From Coriaria nepalensis (lineage: Eukaryota; Streptophyta; Magnoliopsida; Cucurbitales; Coriariaceae), in contig CP114497.1 of NCBI GenBank assembly GCA_027186245.1, positions 8,005,501-8,069,500 of the forward strand: 64,000 nucleotides of DNA, in the 5' to 3' direction. The translations under genes were made by a program, and so were the position numbers. How positions within the stretch are numbered: position 1 is the stretch's first letter; each line of letters begins with the position of its first letter. The notes below the pieces were generated by a model that was not told the DNA's origin, searched no databases, and was given only the letters and a program-made list of their open reading frames with translations. Below are positions 1 through 11,044 of the stretch, piece by piece.

Positions 1-516
1 TCTTTTGCTTCTGCTGATCGTGATGAACAGCCCAAATAAGAAAATGGGTACTAGAATTTGCACCATCTGCATCGAATAAGAAGTGAGAGAAAATGATAAC
101 AGCTATGAAACCCATAAGAAACATGAAGGGATCAGAATAGAATTGAGAAGCTTTTTAAAATTTCAAGAGAGAAGAGCACACACCAAATTGGCACACATGC
201 AAGACACTCGGCTCATGAAGTAGGCATGAATCAGATCAAGATAGGGCAATGCCAAGATTAAAGGTCTCTTTACTTCTCAAGAAGGGCATGACTCTCAATT
301 CATATCGACAATATAAAATACTTTTGTAACTTCCATTCCAAGCTTTACACGAACAGCACAAAAAAGAGTCAGTGAATGAGTCATGGTCATGATTCATGGT
401 ATACATACCTCTTGTAACTTCCATTCCAAGCTTTACACTGTATACACACCTCTTGAAAAGCATTACAACGAAAAAGATTGTTAGTGGTTAGCTGTACTAA
501 CACATAACTTAGAAGA
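1..516. other. 3' flank of the PPR gene
   Basis: No convincing gene is seen here. It is the downstream flank, probably partly 3' UTR, of the minus-strand PPR gene. A 27-bp direct repeat (324-350 and 412-438, 88 bp apart) is the only clear structure. The open frames across it have no recognisable content. Confidence 0.5.
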
Positions 517-3500
517 CTACTCGTGAGAATGAGCTTGTCTGATCATTTCTAACCACTTCTTATAAAGGTCATATGCCCCATCATTCTTTCTCATTTTGCA
601 GTATTTCTTATATATTCGGAATGGAACATGATCAAATCTCAAACCTGATTTAATTACTTTGATGAAAAGATCTTTTGCCTCCCTCATGTTACACTGTATA
701 CAATAACCTTTTATTAGTTCAGTATACGTTATCTTATCTGGGTCCAACCCCCTTTGAAGCATCTCATCGTGTAATTGAAGGGCAAAACTGATATGTCCTC
801 TATTACAAGCAGCACTTATCAACAAATTATAAGTAACCACATCAGGAGAAAGACCATGTAAGAGCATCTCATTTTTAAGAGAACAAGCATCAAGAATGTT
901 TCCCTCTTTTACTCGTGCACAAATCAATGCATTATAAGTAAATACATTTGGTAGCACCCCAAAAGCCAACATCTGATCTCTTATAGAGAATGCCTTACTA
1001 AGATCTCCAGATCTCCCATAACAATCAATTATTAAGTTCCATATTTGAGGTTCAGCCACCATTGACTTCTCTAACATGAATTGAAGAAAATCATTAGCTC
1101 TAGTAAACTGTCCATCAATGCATAGACCTTGAATAATTATTTTATACGAAATCTGGTCTGGAATGAATCCCATTCTCGACATGACATCATGGATGTAGTA
1201 AACCTCCTCAAATTGACCTTTTCTACAAAGAGCACTGATAATGGTGTTATAAGTAAATAAATCAGGAACAACACCTCTTTTAAGCATTTCACAAGCATAC
1301 ATATATGCCATTCTCCTGTCTCGACTAAGATGGAATCCTTGGAGAAGGACATTGTATGCAATAACATCTATTTTAGTATTCTTTTTAATCATCTCATCCC
1401 ACAGACCAAGAGCCTGAACCATATCTCCCTTTCTAAAATAACCATCCATAAGTATGGTTGCCGTGACCACATCAGATCTTTGCTTCTTGCTATTCCTCTT
1501 TACTCTCTCTCCAAGAAGCTTCCTAGCCTCCTCTACGAGGCCTTTCTTGCACATTGCATGTACAAGTATATTATAACTAATTTTGTTTGGCCTAACACCA
1601 CTATTAGCCATTTCGGAGAAGAAATGGAGTGCCTTTTCGACATTATTCAAATGGATATATCCCTTAATAATAATGTTGTACGTGACACAGTTGGGAGAAG
1701 GACCAACTTCATACATGTCCCTAAAAAGCCCATCAGCATTCTCCAAGTCACCAGTTTTGCAAAGTCCATTTAAAAGACGATTGTGTGCAAGTATATTAGG
1801 AATGAAACCTTTGTGTATCATCTTTCTCCGTAGTGCAAGAGCAGCTCCCAGCTTGCCCTCCCTACACAAATCACTAATCATGGCTACATGTTCAAGGTTA
1901 TTAGCCTCAAAAATGCATCCCTCGACACTTATTTTTGTCAAAGATATGCTTTCCCTGCAAAATTGAACATACATAAATATCCTCATATAACTCACATACG
2001 ATTATAACTAGGGTTGAGCAAAATTTTGGTTTTCGGTAAAACTGAACCGAAACCACAACCAACTCAGATTTTCACCGATTTGGCCATAAAAACCAACCGA
2101 AACTGAACCGGAATTAGACTGGTCGGTTCCGGTCGAAACTGGTCGATTTTTCACACCAATATTTTTTTTTTTTCATTTTTACTTAATTGATTCATGATGT
2201 ATGTAATTGATGAGCATATATTAATATTATGATGTATGTAATTTTTACATTATTTAATCACTTATTTTGTAGAGTTACCTTCATTTAATATCATTTTTGA
2301 AGAAAATTTGGCATTATAATGACTAAAAATATCATTTTACCTTAATATCGTAATCAAAACAATATTCAAATATATCATAAATTCATAATCCATCAACTCA
2401 ATATCATCCAAATGAACGTAAAGCAGGTCAAATGATTTTTGGTACTAAACGCAGAAAACAATCCACTTATCACATATTAATTTGTAAATTATTTTGCTTA
2501 AACAAGAGTTCTCAAGCTTATACAAACACAACAAACACTAAGATAGAAATTGGGGATTGAAACTAATTTGGGGCTAGGGTTAAAATTATAATTGAAAAAA
2601 AAAAAAAATCGGTGTTTTGGTCAATGCACCGAAACACCTACAACCGATTTAACTGAAATGGAAATTTATCTTAATAAACAGAGGTTTCGATCGATTTTGG
2701 TTGGTACGGTTTTTTTTGGCTCACCTCTAATTATAACTACACATTTTCAAATTATACTCATCCTTAACACTGCTAATAAACGAAAAACCAACAGTAGTTG
2801 TCATCACTGATCCTTTCACAAACTTATTCTTCAAATAGATCAAATCCACAAAACTTCAAGCAAATTAAATTTGCAACAGCATAGAATGAGAAAAAATATA
2901 TATACTTAGAGGACACCGTGTACAAAGATTCATTTTTGAAAACAAATAAGTGAACTCTATTATGGAGGTCGCCTTATTCCTTTACGAAATATTTAGCAAC
3001 ATTTCTACTTCGTAAGACATTTCAGATGCTGAATACATATTTCCAATTGATCTATTTTGCACTAAAGCAAACATAGCATGTTCCTTCATGCGCACTCAAG
3101 CAGAAGGAATGAGTACTTACATATTCATCACAAATCAGAACTTCATTCTGAATTTCCATCATCACAAATCAGAACTTCATTCTGAATTTCTCATAATCAC
3201 AAAATCACAAAAGGAAACAAGAACTAAAAAAAAAAAAATCACCTCATCGCTTTCAAACGATCCAAACTATCTTTAAGCAAAGCATCCAACACATTGAGAA
3301 CTGCCTTTGGATCCCGCTCACCATCAAAATTCTTCTTTTCCAGGAAACAATTAGGAGAACTAAACTGATTATTTCCACCAACAATTGCTATCACATTTTT
3401 AATAGCAGAAGGCAACAAATCCCCATTCTCATTAGACCTTCACATAAAGATTCAGAAACACGAGATAATCAGACTTACATATTCGAAAGAGAAAGACAGA

Positions 3501-3921
3501 AACTTCAGACCAATATCCTCCAAATAAACTGAATCCTTAGAACTTTAGTCAAATGATAGTTCTTAATTCAACACATTTGAGGTCAAATTCATGAGAATCG
3601 CAATTGGATAACATTTTGAGATTTGCATTCAGCTCGACCAAATGAGAATCCAATAACATTAATGAAAAAATTAGAGTATTTACCTCGACATTGCCTCAAT
3701 TTCAGGTTGGGAGCAGAAAATGTTGCGAAAAAACCGAAAAAAGTCGCGCTTGATAGAGTCCAGGGCTCCATCCAAAAATCCAAGAACGAGAATGTGGGAC
3801 GGTGATGATCCCCCGTAGGAAAATGCTACCTGAGAGCACCGAGGATTAACTATGAGATAAAAATGATATCAAATAATGGAAGAGTAGATGATATTGAGGA
3901 TAGGAGCCAACTCACGGCCAT
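517..3921 (-). CDS. P-class pentatricopeptide repeat protein, 594 aa, four coding exons
   Basis: Model: join of 3916-3921, 3684-3829, 3243-3437 and 517-1954 on the minus strand, 595 codons including stop. All three introns are GT-AG and keep frame (ATG GCC before intron 1; split Arg codons AG|G at introns 2 and 3). An in-frame TAG lies 12 codons upstream of the ATG. Exons 1-3 give a 115-residue non-PPR N-terminus ending LNVLDALLKDSLDRLKAMR. From about residue 135 to the end there are 12-13 PPR units of about 35 aa (for example VTYNIIIKGY, LFTYNTIISALC, VFTYNALICA), with no E or DYW extension, so P-class. Such proteins bind organellar RNA and act in its processing, stability or translation; the RNA target cannot be read here. 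Length and layout suggest an At5g24830-type gene (from memory). Intron 3 (1,288 bp) carries a transposon. The first coding exon holds only two codons. Confidence 0.88.
2009..2729. mobile_element. hAT-like non-autonomous element (MITE) in PPR intron 3
   Basis: A 721-bp insertion flanked by a perfect 8-bp direct repeat ATTATAAC (2001-2008 and 2730-2737), the target duplication size of hAT transposons. Ends are imperfect inverted repeats: TAGGGTTGAGCAAAA at the left, and TAGAGGTGAGCCAAAA as the reverse complement of the right. Subterminal DNA is rich in AACCGAAACC/CGGTTTTGG motifs on both sides, as in many plant hAT MITEs. There is no transposase frame; the centre is AT-rich. It lies wholly within intron 3 and does not disturb the splice sites. 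Confidence 0.85.
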
Positions 3922-5640
3922 AGAAGCTCTTCGAGTCAGCAATTCGGTAGCTTTCTACTTGTACCCGAACTGAGATTAAATAGAGAGGAGTGAGATATGA
4001 AATAGCTTCCGAAAGCCTAGCTGTTCCGCCGAAACTGGTAGCGCTGACAGCGGCTCTGATGCTTTTATCGTGCGCTGCTTCTTCCCCCTCGATGGGGAAT
4101 GTACCATCCCGTTTATTCAGTTCTCATTTAGATTTTTTTTTTGTAAGCATTGGATAGTCGTATTCGGGTCGGATCCTTTTTGGACCGATGCTAAAAGATC
4201 CTGTACTGTTTAATTTCCATATTCGCATTTCGCAGTACCATTCAGCCCATAAAGCCCAACCCGTTCCATTAGCAATTTTTCATTTTTTTAAACAAATTTC
4301 AAATTAGTCCGTAACTTATCTTTTCTTAGTTCTTAACTCTTTAAATTCCATTTTATGCAATTTCTACCCATAAAGTTAACTTTTTCTACTGTTTCCCCCC
4401 ATGCTCTCGCCACCCTTCCGCCATTGTCTCCGCCGCCGCATCAATTAGATCCTACGCGACCACATCTGGCTGCCATTAAGGATCGGCCCTGCTTTAGGCA
4501 ACTAAGACAATCACTTAGGGTCTCATTAAAAAATTACTAAAAAATGCTCTTATTTTTTGGTGATATATATATATAACGGTATAAATAAAAAATTAAATAG
4601 ATAATGTAAGTTTATAGAGAATAAATATTTTAAAATTAATTGCTTAAAAATTGAATATTTAATTAGTAATTTTGATATTGAATCTCAATAAGGGAATCCA
4701 ATTAAGATTATTGATAGGAATATTTCAAAGTGTGAAATTTTTTAATATTTATAAATTATTATCCAAAATATTGGGGACATTCGAGAAGATATACACTTTA
4801 AAATTAAAACATCTTTAATAAAATAGAAGATTATATCATGAGTCTTATACAATAGAATAATACCTATAAGATTGAAAATAAAGTGTTACAATATGGTTTT
4901 TCGACCAACTATGTTTTATAGCTCGGAGTGTTAAGCCATTATAAGACAACATATGCATAAGATGACAATAATATATATGTGTATGTTAAGATAGTGTGTG
5001 GTAAAATACGCAATAATAGAATTATGAGTGAAATGATTATGAGCTATTTAGACGTAATTCCTATAGAAGATAAGTTTGGGGAAAAAATTTCTAATATGGT
5101 TTGGTTATGTGTAGAAGAGATCAAATACGGCTACAATTCGATAAAGTTTAGATTGACAATTAAATGAATAATATAGACGAAGGGATAAATCATTATAAAC
5201 TTGAATGAATATGATTAAAAAATACATCTTAGATTTTGAATTAAATTATTAACTTAGAAAAATAATATATATATAATCGATTTTAAAAATAATAAAAATA
5301 TACTTAAATAATAATTATAATGATATATATAATTAAAATACCCCACAAATTATAATTTGATGTAAGTCCCAACAATATGGAGAATATTTTTTGTATTATA
5401 AATTTTTTTATTAAATTATAAAATTTATTTATTATATCATAATATGATTTTTACTTAAAAACAAAAAATTTCATTTTTTTGATATATTATTAATTGGGCT
5501 AAGGCCAGTCCGGGATTTTGAGGCCCAACCCGAGTCCAACAGGAAAATTTGCTGTACCTTAAAATATAATTAAAGCATAGATTTAATTTTTTAAATGAAG
5601 ATATAATAATTTATATAGAGCTGAATTTCGAATTTTCGCG
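3922..5640. other. Intergenic region between divergent PPR and GT14 genes
   Basis: This holds the PPR 5' UTR and promoter (about 3922-4120), a C-rich patch near 4390-4500, then very AT-rich DNA. Short GGCC-containing segments near 4480-4530 (CGGCCCTGCTTTAGGC) and 5495-5540 (GGGCTAAGGCCAGTCC) look like ends of an old DNA transposon, but I could not match them as inverted repeats. No gene is supported. Confidence 0.4.
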
Positions 5641-6561
5641 TCAATTTGCGTAGACGGAGACGTTAAAACGCGCGCTCAGTGCTGTCGTTCTTAAAAATGG
5701 CAGTCCAAATGTTTCGCCGGACGAAGTGTTCTCCGCCCACACCCCATTTTCTGATCGTCAGTCAATCAAGCGATCCTCAGATTTCGTTTTCTTCTTTCTT
5801 TCTTTCCATTTTTTTTCCTTCTTTTTTCAAATCAAATATTTGTTTCGATTCAGTTTTGCAAAAAACTACCTCTACCGTCTCGGCGATTCTCATCGGCATT
5901 TCGATCTCCAGATCAGGTACGTACATCCTCCATCTTCTTCGCTCCGTTTTCTCTTACGGATGAATAGGGAGAAGAGAAAATGCGAATCTCTTTTTCTTCC
6001 GATCACTTTCAGATCACCTTGCTCCGGTGTTTATTTTCACTCGGTTACCGGCGACGTTACAGAGGCGACTCTGTTTTCATAGAAACTCGCTTCTACTGCT
6101 CCGTTTATTTCAGGCGCTATTTTATGTTTTCGTTATTTTCTATCGTTTTCTAATTTCGTGATCAAAATCGATCTATATTTCTGCGACGTTGTGATTTGTG
6201 TGAATCTGTATGCGCATTTTACTGTTTTAGAAGAGAATAACGGTTTATAATTTGAATACTAAGTTCCCGTGCAAATGTGGAATATATGTAGAATTTTCTG
6301 GAAATTCCTCTTAATTGAACTAATGAAATGTAAGTGTGTGATTGTAGAGCTTTCTTCTATGATCTTTGCCAAAGAAGACGAAGTGTTGGGGGGGTTAGAT
6401 TTGGACATTTGGACGTCCTTTTCAGGTTATTTTGCGTTGGCATCAAGAACGAAGATTGTTGTACATGCTGCATTCATTTGCATTTATATGAATGTGGTTT
6501 AGCTAGTACATAAGTGTTCCAGAAAGATGCAGTGAGTTTTATTTGGTACTGCCTATAATAA
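5640..6561 (+). other. 5' UTR and leader intron of the GT14 gene
   Basis: A probable non-coding first exon ends near 5916 (CCAGATCAG|GTACGT). A leader intron then runs to about 6530, where a CAG precedes TGAGTTTTATTTGG and the start codon at 6562. The open frames in this stretch show no conserved content. Confidence 0.55.
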
Positions 6562-9145
6562 ATGACAAGAAGCTTCAGTATGGGAGCTCGGCATAAAAGA
6601 GATACTGTGCCGGGATTGCGACAGATGTTGCATTTAAAGGGGCCCACATGGATTTTGGTATTTGTTACCATGGCTAGCATATTTCTGATTGTTTCCTATC
6701 TTTACCCACCGAGAAAATATGCAGCCTGCTATCTCTTTTCCCGGCATTGTACTGGAACTGAACATATCCAGCCAGCTCGCCATTCGAGGGATCTAACTGA
6801 TACTGAGATTGCATCTCATGTTGTAATTAGGACTATTCTAAAGACACCTCCTATTCCATCAAAGAATCCGAAAATCGCTTTCATGTTTTTGACGCCAGGC
6901 ACACTACCCTTTGAAAGGCTCTGGGACAAGTTCTTCCAAGTAAGGATTAGTTTTTTTTGTCTCTGAATTCTTGTTTACTCTTTTTTTCATGCTTTTACGG
7001 GGCAATCATAGGGATGATCATTTTCTACTTTATAACTTTTTGTTGCTTAACTATCACTTGTGATAGCTGCAAGTAATAATTCGTCGTTGATTATAATTTT
7101 AAAATGTCTATTTCCAGAGTAGCTACAACTAACTAAGCAATGTTGATAGAAAAATTAGGAATGTTACCACTCTTATATAAAACTTATTTTCAATACAGCA
7201 TCTGTTTCCCCAGTATTATTTCTGAAGGTACAGAGAACCTATGCCGCTTCTCTTTTCAGATAAAATCTAACATTTCTGTTTAATCCTCAGTTATTTGTTC
7301 ACTGATCTTATCTTTTCTTTCAGGGCCACGTGAACAGATTTACAGTTTACGTACATGCATCTAGGGAAAAACCTATGCATGAGAGCCCTTACTTTTTTGG
7401 CCGTGACATTCATAGTGACAAGGTATGTTGATTTCCTGACAATATTGTCATGTAATCAGGATGACCTATGCAAAACAATACATCACTGCCTATATACTAT
7501 CCCAGTTAGATAGTTTCTGTCACGCCGAAGAGAGTGTCTCTTTGAAAAAGTGATGCATATTGATACATCCCTTTAACAACACATTCAGGTAACTTGGGGA
7601 AAAATTTCAATGGTTGACGCAGAGAGGAGACTCTTAGCAAATGCGCTGATCGATCCTGATAATCAGCACTTTGTGTTGTTGTCTGAAAGGTAATTTGGGT
7701 TCTCAGGCCTCTCCAAATGTCGCAAACATCCACTCAATACTGTCTTGGTGGGATTTTTTATCTGATTCATCTACTCCCCTACTTGTGTCAGCTGTGTACC
7801 CCTGCACAACTTCGATTTCGTGTATAACTACCTTATTCAAACAAATGTCAGCTTTATTGACTGGTAAGAGACTATTCCATTGCTGAGAAAATCTTTAGTA
7901 GTTACTTGACCGGAAGCGTATCTCTTCCTATCTTAATTTCATTCCTGCAAACACATCAGTATATATGAATATACATAAAGTATAAGCAACTACCTAAATT
8001 CACTATTCATCCCTCCAGTTTTGTGGATCCTGGTCCGCACGGAAATGGCAGATACTCAGGGTACATGTTGCCTGAAGTTGAAGTTAGGGACTTCCGTAAA
8101 GGTTCACAGGTATGTTTTTTTCGTGTATCAAATTTCTCCCATATTTGTCTTTGCATTATTTGGAAACTAAGTTTCTTAAGGGTTGAAGTGTCTCTCACAT
8201 GTATGTTTAGTTCTAACTCCTACACATTTCAGTGGTTCTCTATGACGCGACTACATGCTATCATACTCGTGGCGGACCATCTTTATTATACAAAATTCAG
8301 GCTTTACTGCAAGGTAGTCATTCAATCACGTATTATTTGTAAGATTTAACTTGAATCAAGATCACATGTATTGCCTTAATCTGCTTCATCTTATATGCAT
8401 ACTTAATTCTTCTGTTGAGGAAGTTTTTTTTCCAGGCTTTGAACCAAAATCTTGTAATGGATAAATAGGATTTTTTAACATTTTGAATTTTCTCAGCCAA
8501 GTATGAGCGGTCGCAACTGCTATGCAGACGAACATTATCTTCCGACCTTTTTCAATGTCAGTATATTCCTCCTATTATTGAGCTTCATTGTACTCCTGTA
8601 ATAGTCCACCATAATTATGTGTGTTCTCTTGCTCTCTGCTTTAGATGATGGAACCTGGTGGAATTGCAAACCGGTCAGTAACATATGTCGACTGGTCTGA
8701 AGGAAAATGGCATCCAAAATCACATAGGCTCGAAGATGTCTCATTTGAGCTCCTGAAAAACATCACCGTAATAACATCTCGGCTTAACATTTTCCCCTTC
8801 CATCGATTGATCTATGCTAACACTATCTCATCAAATATTCAAACTGAAATATCTCCTGTCTTGTTACCTTTCGCAGTCGATTGATGAGGATGCCCACGTT
8901 TCAAGTGATAAAAAGGTGTCTATTTACACACACAATCATTTTGCTTTAAAACCAGGAACTGTTCCTTTCGACTAATCTAAAGATGCTGTTTGTTAATTTT
9001 CATTTACAAATTACAGAAGAGAGTAACAACCAAGCCTTGCTTATGGAACGGGACGAAGAGACCTTGCTACCTATTTGCCCGGAAGTTCTATCCCGAAACC
9101 TTGAGTAGATTGATGCATCTATTCTCTACTTATGCAGCAGTTTAG
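6562..9145 (+). CDS. GT14-family glycosyltransferase (core-2/I-branching-like, DUF266), 390 aa
   Basis: Ten coding exons: 6562-6939, 7324-7422, 7589-7689, 7792-7863, 8019-8109, 8233-8313, 8497-8556, 8645-8767, 8877-8915, 9017-9145 (391 codons with stop, all GT-AG, frame kept throughout). It is a type II membrane protein: a basic N-terminus, one hydrophobic segment at about residues 30-48 (ILVFVTMASIFLIVSYLY), then a lumenal 'Branch' domain. Family landmarks are IAFMFLTPGTLPFERLWDKF, RFTVYVHASR, FVLLSESC followed by VPLHNFDFVYNYL, and CYADEHYLPTFF. The plant clade is Golgi-located and presumed to transfer sugars to wall polymers or glycoproteins; donor and acceptor are unknown. The shortest coding exon (8877-8915, 13 codons) lies near the C-terminus. 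It resembles At4g31350 (from memory). Confidence 0.93.
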
Positions 9146-10190
9146 TTTTTTCTTCTTTTTCTTTTTCCTTCTCCCATCTTTCATTATTCTTTAGCCCCAT
9201 CAACACATTTGCAGTCTAATTCACGCGGGATCTCGTATACAAAATTTACAATCTATAAGCCCTCCTTGACACTCTACAATCCATGTTCCGTTTGGGCTTT
9301 GGCATGACATTTTTTTTTTTTTCAAGGCCGAGGCACAGAATTGAGTAGAAACGTTTTTGTTTATATACTTACGTATATGCTTGGCTAGAAGAGAGATGAA
9401 ATAATCAGAGAAACACTGGTTTTGCCTTCTTCTTTTTTACATGTTTAAATGTTTGATTGTATTGTTTTTTTTTTTTTTTTTTTTTTGAACTCATTTGAAT
9501 TGTGAAGTTATTTATAACATAATTTTATATTAGGAAAATAATAGGGAGAGCAAATTAAGACGAAATTTAGACAAAATGGATGATTGATCATTGTTTATAT
9601 GAAATATTTAGGCTCTGCTCGGAAACAACACCCAAAATACGGTATGCAAAAATTGATTTTTTGTATCAGAAGTAATGTCAGGTGTCAGTGAAATTTTTTG
9701 ATGTTTTTAATTCTCTTTTGTGTTTGGTTGGGCAAATGAGCACTTATATTCTTAATGTCAAAACTGTTTGCCAAAATAAAATCGTGAAAATGTGTTTCTT
9801 CTTATTAATGAACTGATGCATTTTATTAGTTTAAGGTATGACTTGAAACAAAATTAGGATTCTAATTTAACAGATTCTCATCACTTCTTCTTCCACACCT
9901 CAATCGTGGTTTGGATTTGAGAGGTGCTCCATTCCTTCAGTTTGATCAAACGCGACAAATCAATCTCTGGTGCGATCTGTTTATGGGAAAAGTTTTTCAA
10001 TCTCCACTGGAACTTGAAAATTTATTTGGGCTGAAGGAGGAAAGAAAAAATGGTAGAGTGGGTGGGAGGATGCTGTCGTGATCAGAGAAGTATAAGGATG
10101 GTTGAACGATAACTTTGAAAACATGAACAGTAAGTTTGAAAACGATAACTTTCATGTTAATTAATATATTTTATATTAACTAGCAAGCTT
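9146..10190. other. GT14 3' UTR and intergenic DNA
   Basis: The 3' UTR runs into AT-rich DNA with a long T run (about 9466-9486) and a short local duplication of AACGATAACTTT near 10108-10152. No gene is seen. Confidence 0.4.
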
Positions 10191-10570
10191 AATATCACAT
10201 ACCGCATTACTTGATAAAAAAGATGGAGTAGTTTCATAAAAATACCTAAAAATTTATAAAGCTATATAAGATTTTTTAGGATTTTTTATATATTTGTAGA
10301 ATTTTCTAAAATATTGTACATTCTTATAGTTACATATAGAATAATAGATATTTGTATGAAATTCTCTAGAAAATATATTGTAATCGTTAGATCGATTTGA
10401 TCTTGACAATCTATTTTAAAATGAGGGTCTATATAAGGAGGATGACTCTATATAAGGAGGAGTCCTCCTTATTTGTAAACCATTCTCAAATATGAGCATT
10501 TTAATAATACAAAGAGTTCTTTTAAGTCTTCAGCAAACCTCTTAGCAAAATTTGGTTAGATTAACTTAAT
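10191..10570 (+). mobile_element. LTR-like fragment with duplicated TATA box (possible copia solo LTR)
   Basis: An AT-rich U3-like stretch is followed by two tandem copies of CTATATAAGGAGGA (10429-10442 and 10447-10460). Then come a perfect 17-nt palindrome, AAGGAGGA-g-TCCTCCTT (10454-10470), and an R/U5-like segment TTTGTAAACCATTCTCAAAT ending in AATAATACAAAGAG. This promoter layout is typical of plant copia LTRs. The exact ends and target duplication were not found, so boundaries are approximate. Confidence 0.45.
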
Positions 10571-10908
10571 TACTAAGATGAGTGTCTAAGTACTGCATAA
10601 AACGTCTAAATTTGAAATGAAACTTTACACACGTGACATTAAACTCCCCGCCCCATATTATTCCCGCCCCATATTATTCTCAAAGTGAATATTCAAATTA
10701 TCTAAAAAATTTCTGAAATTCTAAGAAAAAAATAGATAATATATTTAATGTTTCGTTTTCGGAATAGAAAAGATTGAGCGGGAAAGAAATTGACGGTCAC
10801 GATTGTTTACCAGTTAGAGTTAAGATAGATCCGGACCCTTCGTTCAAATCACCACTGGGGTAAGAGTGCGGGAAAATGGCTAATTTCGAAGGTAACCCCA
10901 ACGGTCAC

Positions 10909-10917
10909 ATATAAAAA
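10909..10917 (+). promoter_or_regulatory. TATA box of the SelH-like gene
   Basis: ATATAAAAA lies 128 bp upstream of the start codon. It is followed by a (GA)n/(GAGC)n leader at about 10935-11000, a common plant 5' UTR microsatellite. Confidence 0.5.
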
Positions 10918-11044
10918 CCAGATTGCAGACAGAGATTAGAGAGAGAGAGAGAGCGCGCGAGGAGAAAGTGGGAGAGAGAGAGAGACAAAGAGAGAGATTT
11001 CTTGTAAGAATAGTTAGGGTTTTTTTTTTTTTTTGTTTATCTCG

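Noticed and set aside
1330..1966. Plus-strand open frames across the PPR exon
   Set aside because: They are antisense to a long, in-frame PPR repeat array and have no domain of their own.
4470..5540. Possible DNA transposon between CGGCCCTGC and GGCCAGTCC motifs
   Set aside because: The two GGCC-containing segments are not matching inverted repeats and no target duplication was found. The open frame at 4979-5167 has no recognisable content.
5679..6082. Open frames upstream of the GT14 gene
   Set aside because: They cover a T-rich leader with a clear donor at about 5917; compositional and not conserved.
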